This document shows positions 6,759-16,141 of a DNA stretch of 64,000 nucleotides, piece after piece; the stretch's first letter is position 1; every line of letters begins with the position of its first letter. Under the pieces are notes generated by a model. It saw only the letters and a list, made by a program, of their open reading frames with translations. It did not search any database and had not been told where the DNA came from. The stretch is from JAZTZP01 sp045637525 (lineage in GTDB: Bacteria; Bacillota; Clostridia; UBA1381): NCBI GenBank assembly GCA_045637525.1, contig JAZTZP010000078.1, positions 30,579 to 94,578 on the forward strand, in the 5' to 3' direction. The position numbers and the translations under genes were made by a program.

Positions 6759-9700
6759 ATGGTCTTTTCAGATTTAGAATTATATTTGGGCAATAGGTGG
6801 CTCAATTTTACAATAAAAGCAGATAACACAGATGGTTTTGCTGAAGGAGATTTTGTTAATATTATCAGTGATGGCATTGCATACATAAAAAAGATAGATG
6901 GATATCAAGATGTAATTACAACTGGAAAATTTATGTCTGCAAAACAACAATTAGATTACGAAAACAACAGCATTGGAAAACATTTTTGCCAGATTGATTC
7001 GATAGTTAATGATCAAATGAGTATTAATATGGCATATGATTTGTCGGTGAATTATGCAGATGAATTTGATGCCGATGGAATCAATATCGCAGTGTTAGAC
7101 AATGCGGTTTTGAGAAAATCCGTTGATGATTTAAATGAAAGTTTAAAAAGTAACTATAGAGTAAACATAGCTGGAAAAAATTATTATGTAATCGGATTGT
7201 ATAAAGGTAATCAGGAAAATAAGAATACATTTATCCTTATAGATGCGAAAAACAGTAAATACTTTTCAGTTACAGAGAAAACTATTTTCGACATTAATCA
7301 AGATCTTGAAGCAGCATCAGAACTATCATATAGCATTGATAGAGATGAAAGTTCACTCAGGAATGCCGACAGATATTCAATATGGTTGTATGAAGGAGAT
7401 ATAAATTTCAACGACAGTACTAGCGCAAAAAAGTGCTCCGTTCATATGAAAAGCTTTATTGAGAAAAAAGGCGATGAGTATATACGCAGATGGAGAACTT
7501 ATGCTGAAGCAGAGTACGAAAAGGAAAAGGAAAGGTCTGTGGCAGCAGGCGTGCTTTCATATGAAAGATATGAGATAGAAGATAAAGACAATTCTCTTTT
7601 TAAACTTCATCTTGAAAATATGGATTTTCTTGTACCTTTTGTTACTAATGGTGTAAAAGATGAATATGGAAATATTCCGATTCGTATTTATAGTAGCTTT
7701 CGAAGCGTACCTGCCAAATTGATTGTAGATGAAATTTCAAAAAGAGATAAAACAATTATCGTGAAGATGAATGATAATTGTACACCATACAAACAAGGTG
7801 GAATAATTAAGATTGACATGGCTGGTTCGGAGATGATGTACGAACGACGCATGTTGGCATTTGATAGGATTGAAGGTGTGGATGGTAAAAGTGCAGCCAA
7901 TGTTTGTGTTGCTGCATTACTTGAAGGAAAGAAATTCAATTTATATCAAAGCAAAAAACTGAACCATAAATTCAAGGTGGATGAAGAAATTCTCAGACAG
8001 TATTTTACAAAGGATGGAGTTTACTATCCCCCTAATGATAGTCAGTACAGAGCAATAGAGATTGCATTAAATACACCCGATTTCGCCATTATTCAGGGAC
8101 CGCCCGGAACAGGAAAGACAAAGGTTATAAATGCAATAGATGCTCATATACAGAAATACGGCAAGAATGCTAATATTACTAGGGGCGACATTTTGCTAAC
8201 AGCATATCAGAGAGATGCCACAGTCAACTTAACAAAAGAATATGATGCACGCTTCGGGTTGCCAATCATAGCTTATTATGGCAATAAGGGTGACGATATG
8301 GATGAGTCCATAAAGACGTGGAGAGATACTATCTGCAATAAGTTTATTGAGAACCACGGTGAAATTACGATGGCATCGGTTATAAAGGATACCGTGTTTT
8401 CGATAAAATCACTAAAAAACTCCTTTGAAAAGAAATGCTCATTACATCGCATGTATGACATACTTGAACAAATAATAATGATTTCAAAGAAGTTTTATAT
8501 GCAGATTGAAGATGTAAAGAAGTCTGAAGATGTTATTACTGAAAAAATAGAGTTTGATTCTGAAGAGAATGTTCTTCTTGATGCGATAACGAAGTTAGAG
8601 AGTAAGAAAAGACGTATATTTTCACCATTACTTAACAAGCAATCACACGGAGATAAAAGTCAATGGAGAAATTATGTCAAATTGCTTCCTGCTTCCAAGC
8701 GTGAATATAGTGATAATGGTCGAGAGAGCGTTAAAAAGGTTATAAGATATCTTCAAAATTTGAACATTTCTGAGATAGAGAGCGACATAACAATGTTATC
8801 CAATATTGTTTCCCAGAATGATCTTTCAAAGGAAGAGTTCAGTACTTTAAAAGAAATCAAGGTTAATCTTATATTTAAGCTAAGCAGGGAAGATCACATT
8901 ACGTCATCAGACAAAGAACAGTTAATAAGCTTAATTAATGATATCATCACTGCGATGAAGGAATATAAGATAAACTATCGTCAGGGAATTTTATCTGATT
9001 ACTACGAGGCCTTGACATCTGATGTTGAACTTATGAAGACGATTCCGCAGTATCAAGAAATTATCGCTGCTACTCATCAGAAGAGCTTGATTATTGACGA
9101 TGACGATAAAGTTCACAATTTTAAAGATGTTTTAATTGATGAGGCAGCCAGAAGTTGTCCTGCTGATTTGATGATAACCTTATCATGTGCGGAAAACAGA
9201 ATGATTTTAGTAGGTGACCATAATCAGCTCCCACAGTTTGTTGGTGATGATGTCTTAAGAAAAATTGTGACAGATAAGTCGGAAAATGAATTGTATGATA
9301 CATTTACAAAGAATTCTGATGCTGATGCTATCAAGGAATTGTACCAAAATTCAATGTTCCAGTATTTGCTTGATAAAGTTAAAAAACTTGAGGAATTAGA
9401 TGGTCATCCGAGATTTGTTCAGCTTAATGAACAGTACAGAATGGCTCCTAAAATGGGAGATATTGTAGCTGATAATTTTTATTCTAAAGATGGAAAGCGC
9501 ACATTATTTAACGGTATAGATAAAGATGAGGCATACACACAGAATTTTAGTGGGATAGCAGGAAAAAACCTAATATGGATAAACTTGCCTAACAGTTTTG
9601 GCGACGAGAAAAGAACTGAAACAAAGTCAAGATATCGAACCTGTGAGAGTAATGTGATTGTAGAACATGTTGCACAAATAATTGACGAATTAGGTCCGAA

Positions 9701-10133
9701 ACAGAAAATAGGAATTATCACATTCTATAGAGGTCAAACGCAAAAAATAAAACAAGATCTGAAGAAGAGACTGAAGAAAGACTACGAAGAAATCAAAGAA
9801 CAGGTAGAAATCGGCACAGTTGATGCGTTCCAGGGAAAAGAATTTGATGTTGTGTTCTTGTCCTTGGTTATCACAAACAAGGAGAATGAAATTGGATTCC
9901 TTGAAAGCAGAAACAGAATGTGCGTTGCTCTCAGCAGAGCAAAAAAATGTTTGGTTGTAGTTGGCAATGACCATATTCTTAACTATAAGTATTCAGTGGA
10001 AAGAAACGGAAAGTGGGAAGAACGTGATGCTTCCGTCGAACTGAAATGTTTAGTTGATATCCTTAATTATTGTAAAGAAGAGGTAGGTGGAGTATGTGAA
10101 TATAGGACAAAGAAATCTAATAGCAAACTTTGA
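6759..10133 (+). CDS. UPF1/DNA2-like superfamily 1 helicase (CnuH-like)
   Basis: 1124 residues. The N-terminal ~420 residues are unassigned. An SF1 helicase core follows: Q-motif and Walker A GPPGTGKT (about 447-454), a long helical insertion (about 500-780), Walker B DEAA (about 793), GDHNQLPQ (motif III), EQYRM (motif IV), VDAFQGKEFD (about 1020) and ALSRAK (motif VI). QGKEFD and ALSRAK mark the UPF1/SMUBP branch, which unwinds RNA or DNA 5' to 3'. UPF1-like helicases (CnuH) are a constant component of the predicted CoCoNuT RNA-targeting systems, which fits the McrB-like and DUF2357 genes downstream. It starts 3 bases after the kinase stop and overlaps the next gene by about 40 bases. Confidence 0.85.
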   Translation: MVFSDLELYLGNRWLNFTIKADNTDGFAEGDFVNIISDGIAYIKKIDGYQDVITTGKFMSAKQQLDYENNSIGKHFCQIDSIVNDQMSINMAYDLSVNYADEFDADGINIAVLDNAVLRKSVDDLNESLKSNYRVNIAGKNYYVIGLYKGNQENKNTFILIDAKNSKYFSVTEKTIFDINQDLEAASELSYSIDRDESSLRNADRYSIWLYEGDINFNDSTSAKKCSVHMKSFIEKKGDEYIRRWRTYAEAEYEKEKERSVAAGVLSYERYEIEDKDNSLFKLHLENMDFLVPFVTNGVKDEYGNIPIRIYSSFRSVPAKLIVDEISKRDKTIIVKMNDNCTPYKQGGIIKIDMAGSEMMYERRMLAFDRIEGVDGKSAANVCVAALLEGKKFNLYQSKKLNHKFKVDEEILRQYFTKDGVYYPPNDSQYRAIEIALNTPDFAIIQGPPGTGKTKVINAIDAHIQKYGKNANITRGDILLTAYQRDATVNLTKEYDARFGLPIIAYYGNKGDDMDESIKTWRDTICNKFIENHGEITMASVIKDTVFSIKSLKNSFEKKCSLHRMYDILEQIIMISKKFYMQIEDVKKSEDVITEKIEFDSEENVLLDAITKLESKKRRIFSPLLNKQSHGDKSQWRNYVKLLPASKREYSDNGRESVKKVIRYLQNLNISEIESDITMLSNIVSQNDLSKEEFSTLKEIKVNLIFKLSREDHITSSDKEQLISLINDIITAMKEYKINYRQGILSDYYEALTSDVELMKTIPQYQEIIAATHQKSLIIDDDDKVHNFKDVLIDEAARSCPADLMITLSCAENRMILVGDHNQLPQFVGDDVLRKIVTDKSENELYDTFTKNSDADAIKELYQNSMFQYLLDKVKKLEELDGHPRFVQLNEQYRMAPKMGDIVADNFYSKDGKRTLFNGIDKDEAYTQNFSGIAGKNLIWINLPNSFGDEKRTETKSRYRTCESNVIVEHVAQIIDELGPKQKIGIITFYRGQTQKIKQDLKKRLKKDYEEIKEQVEIGTVDAFQGKEFDVVFLSLVITNKENEIGFLESRNRMCVALSRAKKCLVVVGNDHILNYKYSVERNGKWEERDASVELKCLVDILNYCKEEVGGVCEYRTKKSNSKL

Positions 10134-12273
10134 TGTTTTAGCTAACTGGGTGCCTAAAGAGAAAATTAAGGGAACGGGTGTTTTATATTTATCTATTCCT
10201 GTACGTTCTTTTGTGTATGAAGTTATGACGGATAAGTGTGGCGAGGACGATTTTATTAAGAAAACCGTTGATGAATTATATGCCTACTATAAAACTGGCG
10301 ATGATAATCACGACGTAATAGTAAATAAAATATCAAAGGATTTATGTCTTAATAGAGAGTTAATTGTTGCGGTATTAAAGAATTTAAAACAAACAGAAAC
10401 TATTGAGGAAGACCTCACTCCTCGCAAAATAAAGTTTGTACTTTTCTACGACTTAATCAAGGGAGAATTACTTCCAAACATTATTTCTTATAGAGATTAC
10501 GAATCGTTTAAGGCGGAACTTGAAGGAGACGGTACATTTAGAAAAGATATAAGTTCATCAAAAACCTTTAAATTCAATTGCTTGGATATGAAGATCGACA
10601 ATCCTCCTTATCAGCTACCGGCACGGATGGTTAAAGATTTTCTGAGTAGACGCGAAAAAAAATATACCAAGAACGCCATAGGATTACCAACGTTTCACTC
10701 AAGTGATGAAGAAGAGATAGGGTTTGCATGTTTTTATACTCTTGAGGATACAAATAATTTTGTTGTATCTAATCCGTTTCAAAAGGGGTTAGCTGATTGG
10801 TTGGCAGACGATGTGCGAATTTATTATGAGAAGTATTCTCAAAGAGATAATAATTGGATATGTAATAAACTTGATGAAATTAAAAGTAAGGTTAAATCAT
10901 TCGCTGAGGCAGAGAATAGAGAAAAAATGTCAATCCAGCAGCAAAACATTGAGGAATTAATAAATGAGACCTACGATGCTGAGAAGTTGGATAAGGATAT
11001 GCTTTTGAAAAGCACCTTTGTAAATGAGATAACCGAATTCTATAAAGCCATAGCATTCAAAAATGAAGCAAAAATTAATCCTGATTTTGAAGAGGATGGT
11101 ACAGATGGCAGGGAGTTCTATCGAGCTATATTTACTTTGATTGAGAAGATCTTAAGATGCTCTTTCAAAAACAATTTTAAGGAAAGCTATCGTGAAAAAT
11201 ATCTTGACTATATAGATAAACTGGATGATTATGATTTTTCCGATTTTATTTTCCTTGCCAGAGAGTTGGAATTTCTTGAAACAGGAATTAAGCCCACTGA
11301 GGATGTTAAGAAGAATACACTTGTATGGTGGATAAGTAACAAGGATAATGATTCAACAGATGCAATAAATCCGCTATTATGTCTTAATATGATAGAAGCA
11401 TATTTTGACGAGAATCATCCGTTCCGTGCGTTAGCGAAGGTATATCCAAATGCATTTGAATTGATTTATAAATTGAGAGAAATGCGTAACATAGCTAATC
11501 ACAGTGATAATAAAGTGAAAATTGATTTCTTCCTAACAGAGTATCAACTGTTTGCAGAAATATTATTTAATTTATTGGCTGTGAGAGCAAAGGATCCTCA
11601 AGATCTTTTAACGGATAGAGTAAAATTTATCGAACTTGATGTAAAAGCTATAAAGAATCAAAGAAATGCGGTTAAGGAAAAGGCGATGGAACGCATTCAG
11701 GAATATAATAATCTTGTCGAATGTGAATCTGTTTACAACAATGCTGTCGCTGCTATTGTTGAATTCGAAGAATCTCATCATGGCTATTTTGCTAAAGCAA
11801 AAACCACAATTGAGGAAGCATTATATCAGATGGTACACTCTTTGCTTAAAGGTAATGATGTAATTGACAAAGCGACAATAGACGAATATTTGCAGGATAA
11901 TTATGATGGGGAAACGGTGTTAAATACAGTTAATAAAATTCTCGAAGCTTATGATTATTCTGACAAGTTCGAAAAAGCAGCAGGCGTTGAACCGCTAAAA
12001 GAAAACAGGATACTTAACGGAAAACTTATGCTGAGGCTGAAAGCATTTTGCTTTATTATGATAGCGGATAAAAAGTATTCAATATTCCTCAGAAAGTTTT
12101 TGAAGGAGAATCCTCATTTTGTGTCAATCATAGAGGAATTTGACAGAAATTCAGAGCATAACAAGCAGGTTGGATTTGAAAAGAACGACTATGAAAGTCT
12201 AAATGAAAAAATGCTTGGCCTGTGCGAAAACATTTGCAGTTATATTAATAAACTATATACGGAGGAAGAATAG
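10096..12273 (+). CDS. HEPN-like protein with N-terminal helical/winged-helix-like region
   Basis: 725 residues from GTG 10096 (GTG 10087 is an alternative; AGGTAGGTGG precedes both). The N-terminal 130 residues have a helix-turn-helix look (LCLNRELIVAVLKNL). At about residues 464-469, inside a helical segment, REMRNIANHS contains R-x4-H, the catalytic signature of HEPN ribonucleases. The C-terminal 250 residues are helical and rich in charged residues. HEPN RNases in defence islands cleave RNA after activation; whether this one is active is unproved. It is encoded between the helicase and the McrB-like gene with overlaps or 2-base spacing, so it should be made with them. No other domain is recognised. 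Confidence 0.6.
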   Translation: MNIGQRNLIANFDVLANWVPKEKIKGTGVLYLSIPVRSFVYEVMTDKCGEDDFIKKTVDELYAYYKTGDDNHDVIVNKISKDLCLNRELIVAVLKNLKQTETIEEDLTPRKIKFVLFYDLIKGELLPNIISYRDYESFKAELEGDGTFRKDISSSKTFKFNCLDMKIDNPPYQLPARMVKDFLSRREKKYTKNAIGLPTFHSSDEEEIGFACFYTLEDTNNFVVSNPFQKGLADWLADDVRIYYEKYSQRDNNWICNKLDEIKSKVKSFAEAENREKMSIQQQNIEELINETYDAEKLDKDMLLKSTFVNEITEFYKAIAFKNEAKINPDFEEDGTDGREFYRAIFTLIEKILRCSFKNNFKESYREKYLDYIDKLDDYDFSDFIFLARELEFLETGIKPTEDVKKNTLVWWISNKDNDSTDAINPLLCLNMIEAYFDENHPFRALAKVYPNAFELIYKLREMRNIANHSDNKVKIDFFLTEYQLFAEILFNLLAVRAKDPQDLLTDRVKFIELDVKAIKNQRNAVKEKAMERIQEYNNLVECESVYNNAVAAIVEFEESHHGYFAKAKTTIEEALYQMVHSLLKGNDVIDKATIDEYLQDNYDGETVLNTVNKILEAYDYSDKFEKAAGVEPLKENRILNGKLMLRLKAFCFIMIADKKYSIFLRKFLKENPHFVSIIEEFDRNSEHNKQVGFEKNDYESLNEKMLGLCENICSYINKLYTEEE

Positions 12274-12275
12274 AT

Positions 12276-15008
12276 ATGGCAAAACATAAACAACGGAGTA
12301 AAGCAGAGCTTCTTCAAGAACAAAGAAATGGTGCAGCTAATAAGATTATCGAAGAAAATCAGGAGTTGGCTGCCGAAATAAAGGTATGGCTTCAAGACAA
12401 GAAAGCAAAACTTGAAGAATTAGAGCAGTTGAAACTTACCGTAGATGAGTATGGTGAAGCAAAGGCTATTATAGAAGAAAAAGAGCAGATTATAAAAGGC
12501 GCTAAGGAAGAAAAGGAAAAACTTGAAGCTGAGGTTTCTGATCTTACAACGAAACGCGATGAATTATCTGCCGACATAAAGAAAGTTGAAGAAATGGTTG
12601 GCGAATATTCTGAGGCGGAGACAGTAGTTGATGCAGCAAAGAAAAAGGCTGAGGAGATTGTTGCAGATGCTGGTAAAAAGTCTGAAGAAGAGATCGATGC
12701 AGCTAATAAATTAGCCAGTGAGATAAAAAAAGACGCTGAAAACGCAAGAAAAGAAGCTGACAAAGAAGTTAAAAATGCATCTGCAGAGGCTAAGACAATT
12801 GTTGATAAAGCTGAAGAAGAAGCAAAGGCTAAAATTCAGCAGGCCGAAACGGAATATAAAACTGCTGTATCGGAAAAAGATGCACTTCTTAAACAAGCAA
12901 CCGAATCTGCAGAAATAATCCGTACAGAAGCAGAGGCAAAAGTTAAAGAATTAATCAGCGGATATATAGCAGCAGGGGAAAGCGAAAAAGCTTCTATCCT
13001 CTCAGCAGCGCAAATAGAAGCTGGGAGAATTAAGGATGCTGCTCAATCTGATGCAGAGATCTTGTCAGAAAATATAAAAAAACAAGCTGATGATTATGCA
13101 CAGAGAACTCGTGCTCAGGCAGAGAAGGAAGCAGAGGATATAATCGACAGAGCGAATAAGAATGCAGAGGGAATATACTCTAAAGCTGAATCAGTAAGAG
13201 CTAAAGCAGATGAATACTATGATGAAAAGCTTAAAAAAGGTGATGATGAATTAGCTTCATTAAGAAAAAAACTTGATGATGATCTTGAGAGATGTTCTCG
13301 TCAGATTCAGCAAAACGAAGATGTTGCTCGAAGAAATAAGGATAAAGAGGCGGCGCTTGTACAACGTGAGCAGGACCTTGATGAAGAAGTGTTAGTCTTG
13401 CTAGAGGAAAAGTGTGCAGAAAAAGACATGGCGGTTGCTCGAGCACAGGAAGTTGCAAAAAAGTACAAGAAACTTTATGAGGATTTAGAAAAAATCAGAC
13501 AGTATGTTCAGGATGAAAAAAATAAGGACTTCCCAAAGCGGGCTGAAGAACTTGCCAAGTTGAAAAAACACTTTAAGACTTTCGAATCATTTGGTATCAC
13601 TCCGGAAAATGTAAGAGATTATATAAGTGCAAAAACAAGATTGGACGAAATCATAGAAGAAAATGAGCAATTGAAAAAAGACCTTGGTGAGCAAAGAGAT
13701 GTTGCAAGAAGACAAATTGATCAGAACCAGGAACTTAAAGATGCTTATGACAAGATTCAAAGATATAAGGAACAGATTGAGGCGTTAAAAGACCAGATAG
13801 ACAGCCAGAAAACTGTTAGCCGTGAAGAAATGATCAGACCTATCACGCTGATGCCGTCTGATTGGGAAACTACACCGTTGAAAGATGACCGTGACTTTGA
13901 GGCCGATGACGGAGAAAAATTGTGGCTTGATAACATTGTAAAAAAGGCAAATGATTGTGGTATCGTATTCTCAGAAAGACTTGTTAATGCATATCATACA
14001 GCACAGAAAATTAATGATATGTCTTCGCTCGTTGTTCTTGCTGGTGTCAGCGGTACTGGTAAATCAGAGCTTCCTAAACAGTATGCTATCCATGGTGGAA
14101 TGAACTTCATTGATATTCCTGTTAAACCTGATTGGGATAGTCCGTCATCATTGTTTGGCTATTATAACTCTATTGAAAGACGTTTTGAAGCAACAGAATT
14201 AATTCGAGCATTGTATCAGATGAATCAGGAGAACTCGCCATATAAAGATCAGATGTTGATGGTATTGCTTGACGAAATGAACCTTGCTCATCCTGAGCAA
14301 TACTTTGCAGATTTGCTCAGTAAGCTTGAAACATGCAGAAATACCGGTAAGAATGCGGTATATGATGCAATCCTTGGCGGTGGAGCAAAACCGTTGCCCA
14401 TCAATATTGGTACAAATGTGTTGTGGACAGGCACAATGAATGAAGATGAGACAACAAAGGCTCTTTCAGATAAGGTTATCGACAGAAGTACATTGATTAC
14501 ATTCCCTCGTCCTGAAATTTTATTCGACAGAAAAGATAAGAAGGACATCAAGCCTGTAAAACAGGAATTTGTATTGAAAAAGTCAACGTGGGATACATGG
14601 TGTGCTAACCGAAGAGATGGTCTCGAAGAAAAACTCAAGCCGTACAAGCTTGAAGTACAAGAAATCAATAAACAGATGTCAGGCATGGGTAGAAATCTTG
14701 GTCACAGAGTATGGCAGGGAATCAGCGAATACATATGCAATTACCCTGCAGTCGTTAGTGCTAAGAATGAAACAGATCTTGATGAAGCTATCAGAATTGC
14801 ATATAACGACGCACTTGCATTTAAGATTATGCCTAAACTCCGAGGCGTAGAAACAAGGGGCGAGAACGAAAGATATCTTGATGAAATCGGAAAAACACTG
14901 ACAAACCATGCTGATGAATTAAACATTGATTTTACCAGAGCAAGAAACTTGCCGACAGAATTGTTCCAGTGGTATACATCAGACTTTATGAATGTTAAAG
15001 AGGGCTAA
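12276..15008 (+). CDS. Coiled-coil McrB-like AAA+ NTPase (CnuB-like)
   Basis: 910 residues in two halves. Residues ~1-520 are an almost unbroken coiled coil rich in Ala, Glu and Lys (many EAE/KKA repeats). Residues ~550-910 are an AAA+ domain of the McrB/AAA_5 type: Walker A GVSGTGKS (about 590-597), Walker B LLDEMNL (about 663-669) and the McrB-type signature region GTMNEDE (about 718-724). The usual MNxxD GTPase signature reads MNEDE here. The coiled-coil plus McrB fusion is the defining protein of CoCoNuT systems, thought to assemble on translated RNA or ribosomes and to drive a McrC-like nuclease subunit, which would be the next gene. Start ATG lies 9 bases after GGAGG, 2 bases from the preceding stop. 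Confidence 0.8.
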   Translation: MAKHKQRSKAELLQEQRNGAANKIIEENQELAAEIKVWLQDKKAKLEELEQLKLTVDEYGEAKAIIEEKEQIIKGAKEEKEKLEAEVSDLTTKRDELSADIKKVEEMVGEYSEAETVVDAAKKKAEEIVADAGKKSEEEIDAANKLASEIKKDAENARKEADKEVKNASAEAKTIVDKAEEEAKAKIQQAETEYKTAVSEKDALLKQATESAEIIRTEAEAKVKELISGYIAAGESEKASILSAAQIEAGRIKDAAQSDAEILSENIKKQADDYAQRTRAQAEKEAEDIIDRANKNAEGIYSKAESVRAKADEYYDEKLKKGDDELASLRKKLDDDLERCSRQIQQNEDVARRNKDKEAALVQREQDLDEEVLVLLEEKCAEKDMAVARAQEVAKKYKKLYEDLEKIRQYVQDEKNKDFPKRAEELAKLKKHFKTFESFGITPENVRDYISAKTRLDEIIEENEQLKKDLGEQRDVARRQIDQNQELKDAYDKIQRYKEQIEALKDQIDSQKTVSREEMIRPITLMPSDWETTPLKDDRDFEADDGEKLWLDNIVKKANDCGIVFSERLVNAYHTAQKINDMSSLVVLAGVSGTGKSELPKQYAIHGGMNFIDIPVKPDWDSPSSLFGYYNSIERRFEATELIRALYQMNQENSPYKDQMLMVLLDEMNLAHPEQYFADLLSKLETCRNTGKNAVYDAILGGGAKPLPINIGTNVLWTGTMNEDETTKALSDKVIDRSTLITFPRPEILFDRKDKKDIKPVKQEFVLKKSTWDTWCANRRDGLEEKLKPYKLEVQEINKQMSGMGRNLGHRVWQGISEYICNYPAVVSAKNETDLDEAIRIAYNDALAFKIMPKLRGVETRGENERYLDEIGKTLTNHADELNIDFTRARNLPTELFQWYTSDFMNVKEG

Positions 15009-15009
15009 T

Positions 15010-16134
15010 ATGAGTGATTCAATTTTAACAAAGGATATTCTTTTCCACAATCAGGTAGATAAGATGTCGGAAGAGCAAAAATTTAAATATTCTGTTATGT
15101 TAAAGATAAATCATATTCTCAACTGTGCACTTGAGGATGACCGGGAACGGTCATCCGGAAAGTGCTATATGATGCAATACTCAGATTTCTTAAACAAAGT
15201 ACGTGAAGCATTTGAGGACACAATTGTGCAATCGTCACTTTGCCAAAACAATATCGTTATTTTTGATGATTTTATTCGTATAGCTGACTATGGATATGCC
15301 GCTATTAAGGAAATTGTAAATAAGCCAAGTACACATTTGGAAAAAGAGACTTGTAAAGTTCATGTTCAAAAAGCAACTGGTATGGGCATAAAGACAATGA
15401 AGTGGATGGCTGAAAGACCGGGTAGAACAGTTCAAGAAAAAGTATCTCCTCAAAATAAAGTATTAACAACAAAAACTGTTTTTTCAGCAGATACAAACGA
15501 AAACCGTGAGTTTATGTATATGTATAAAATATTGCATGAGGCTATTTTAGCCAGACTTACAAATTCTGAATGTAGAAACTGTAAAAGCAATGATTGTAAA
15601 TACAATGTTTGGATTACAAAAATCAACAAGCTTTTTTCAATGAATTCAAAAATCCGTAGGTCGGAATTAAAGGATGTTAAACCTATAAAACAGTCAGTGC
15701 AGAATAACAAACTGATGTGTGATAAAAACTACAGAATAATATGGAATGCTGTTAAAATGCTTTCAGATGTAGAAGAAAAAATAGAAAAAGACTTCAATGA
15801 GATGCTTGAAAGTCGGTTCTCTATGATAATTTATTGGATTATTCTTGCTCGATTAGTCAATTACGATAATGTGTTGATATATGATAAGATCGGAAGGTTT
15901 TACGATAAAGACGGTGTTATAGGTTTTGGTGATGAAACTGAAATAGATGGCAAAATATCTGACAGGCAAAACATTATCATTAAGACTGACGATGAGGAAG
16001 TAGAGAGTGAATATATCTTTAACATAAAAGGTACAGAAATAAGTATTACAGATAAATCAGGCAAAAACATTTATTTGTTTGACTCCAAAAACTATTTTAA
16101 TATTTCAAAGGTAATGGCTAAAGGTGGTGAGTAG
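15010..16134 (+). CDS. DUF2357/McrC-like partner protein (CnuC-like)
   Basis: 374 residues from ATG 15010, preceded by AAAGAGGG; an earlier in-frame start at 14992 would overlap the McrB-like gene. At about 160-166 the sequence ADTNENR resembles the D-T-x-E-N-R motif of DUF2357, the N-terminal domain of many McrC-type proteins. A Cys cluster (C-x2-C-x4-C, about residues 188-196) may bind zinc. The last 100 residues are beta-rich; a lone FDSK near the C-terminus is too little to claim a PD-(D/E)XK nuclease. Its place after the McrB-like gene supports a McrC-like role. Family assignment rests on one motif and context. It may be a nuclease-less adaptor, leaving cleavage to the HEPN protein. Confidence 0.5.
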   Translation: MSDSILTKDILFHNQVDKMSEEQKFKYSVMLKINHILNCALEDDRERSSGKCYMMQYSDFLNKVREAFEDTIVQSSLCQNNIVIFDDFIRIADYGYAAIKEIVNKPSTHLEKETCKVHVQKATGMGIKTMKWMAERPGRTVQEKVSPQNKVLTTKTVFSADTNENREFMYMYKILHEAILARLTNSECRNCKSNDCKYNVWITKINKLFSMNSKIRRSELKDVKPIKQSVQNNKLMCDKNYRIIWNAVKMLSDVEEKIEKDFNEMLESRFSMIIYWIILARLVNYDNVLIYDKIGRFYDKDGVIGFGDETEIDGKISDRQNIIIKTDDEEVESEYIFNIKGTEISITDKSGKNIYLFDSKNYFNISKVMAKGGE

Positions 16135-16141
16135 AATCGGC

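Noticed and set aside
12392..12896. Minus-strand ORFs opposite the coiled-coil gene
   Set aside because: They are Phe/Ser-rich mirror frames of the Glu/Lys/Ala repeats without start signals.
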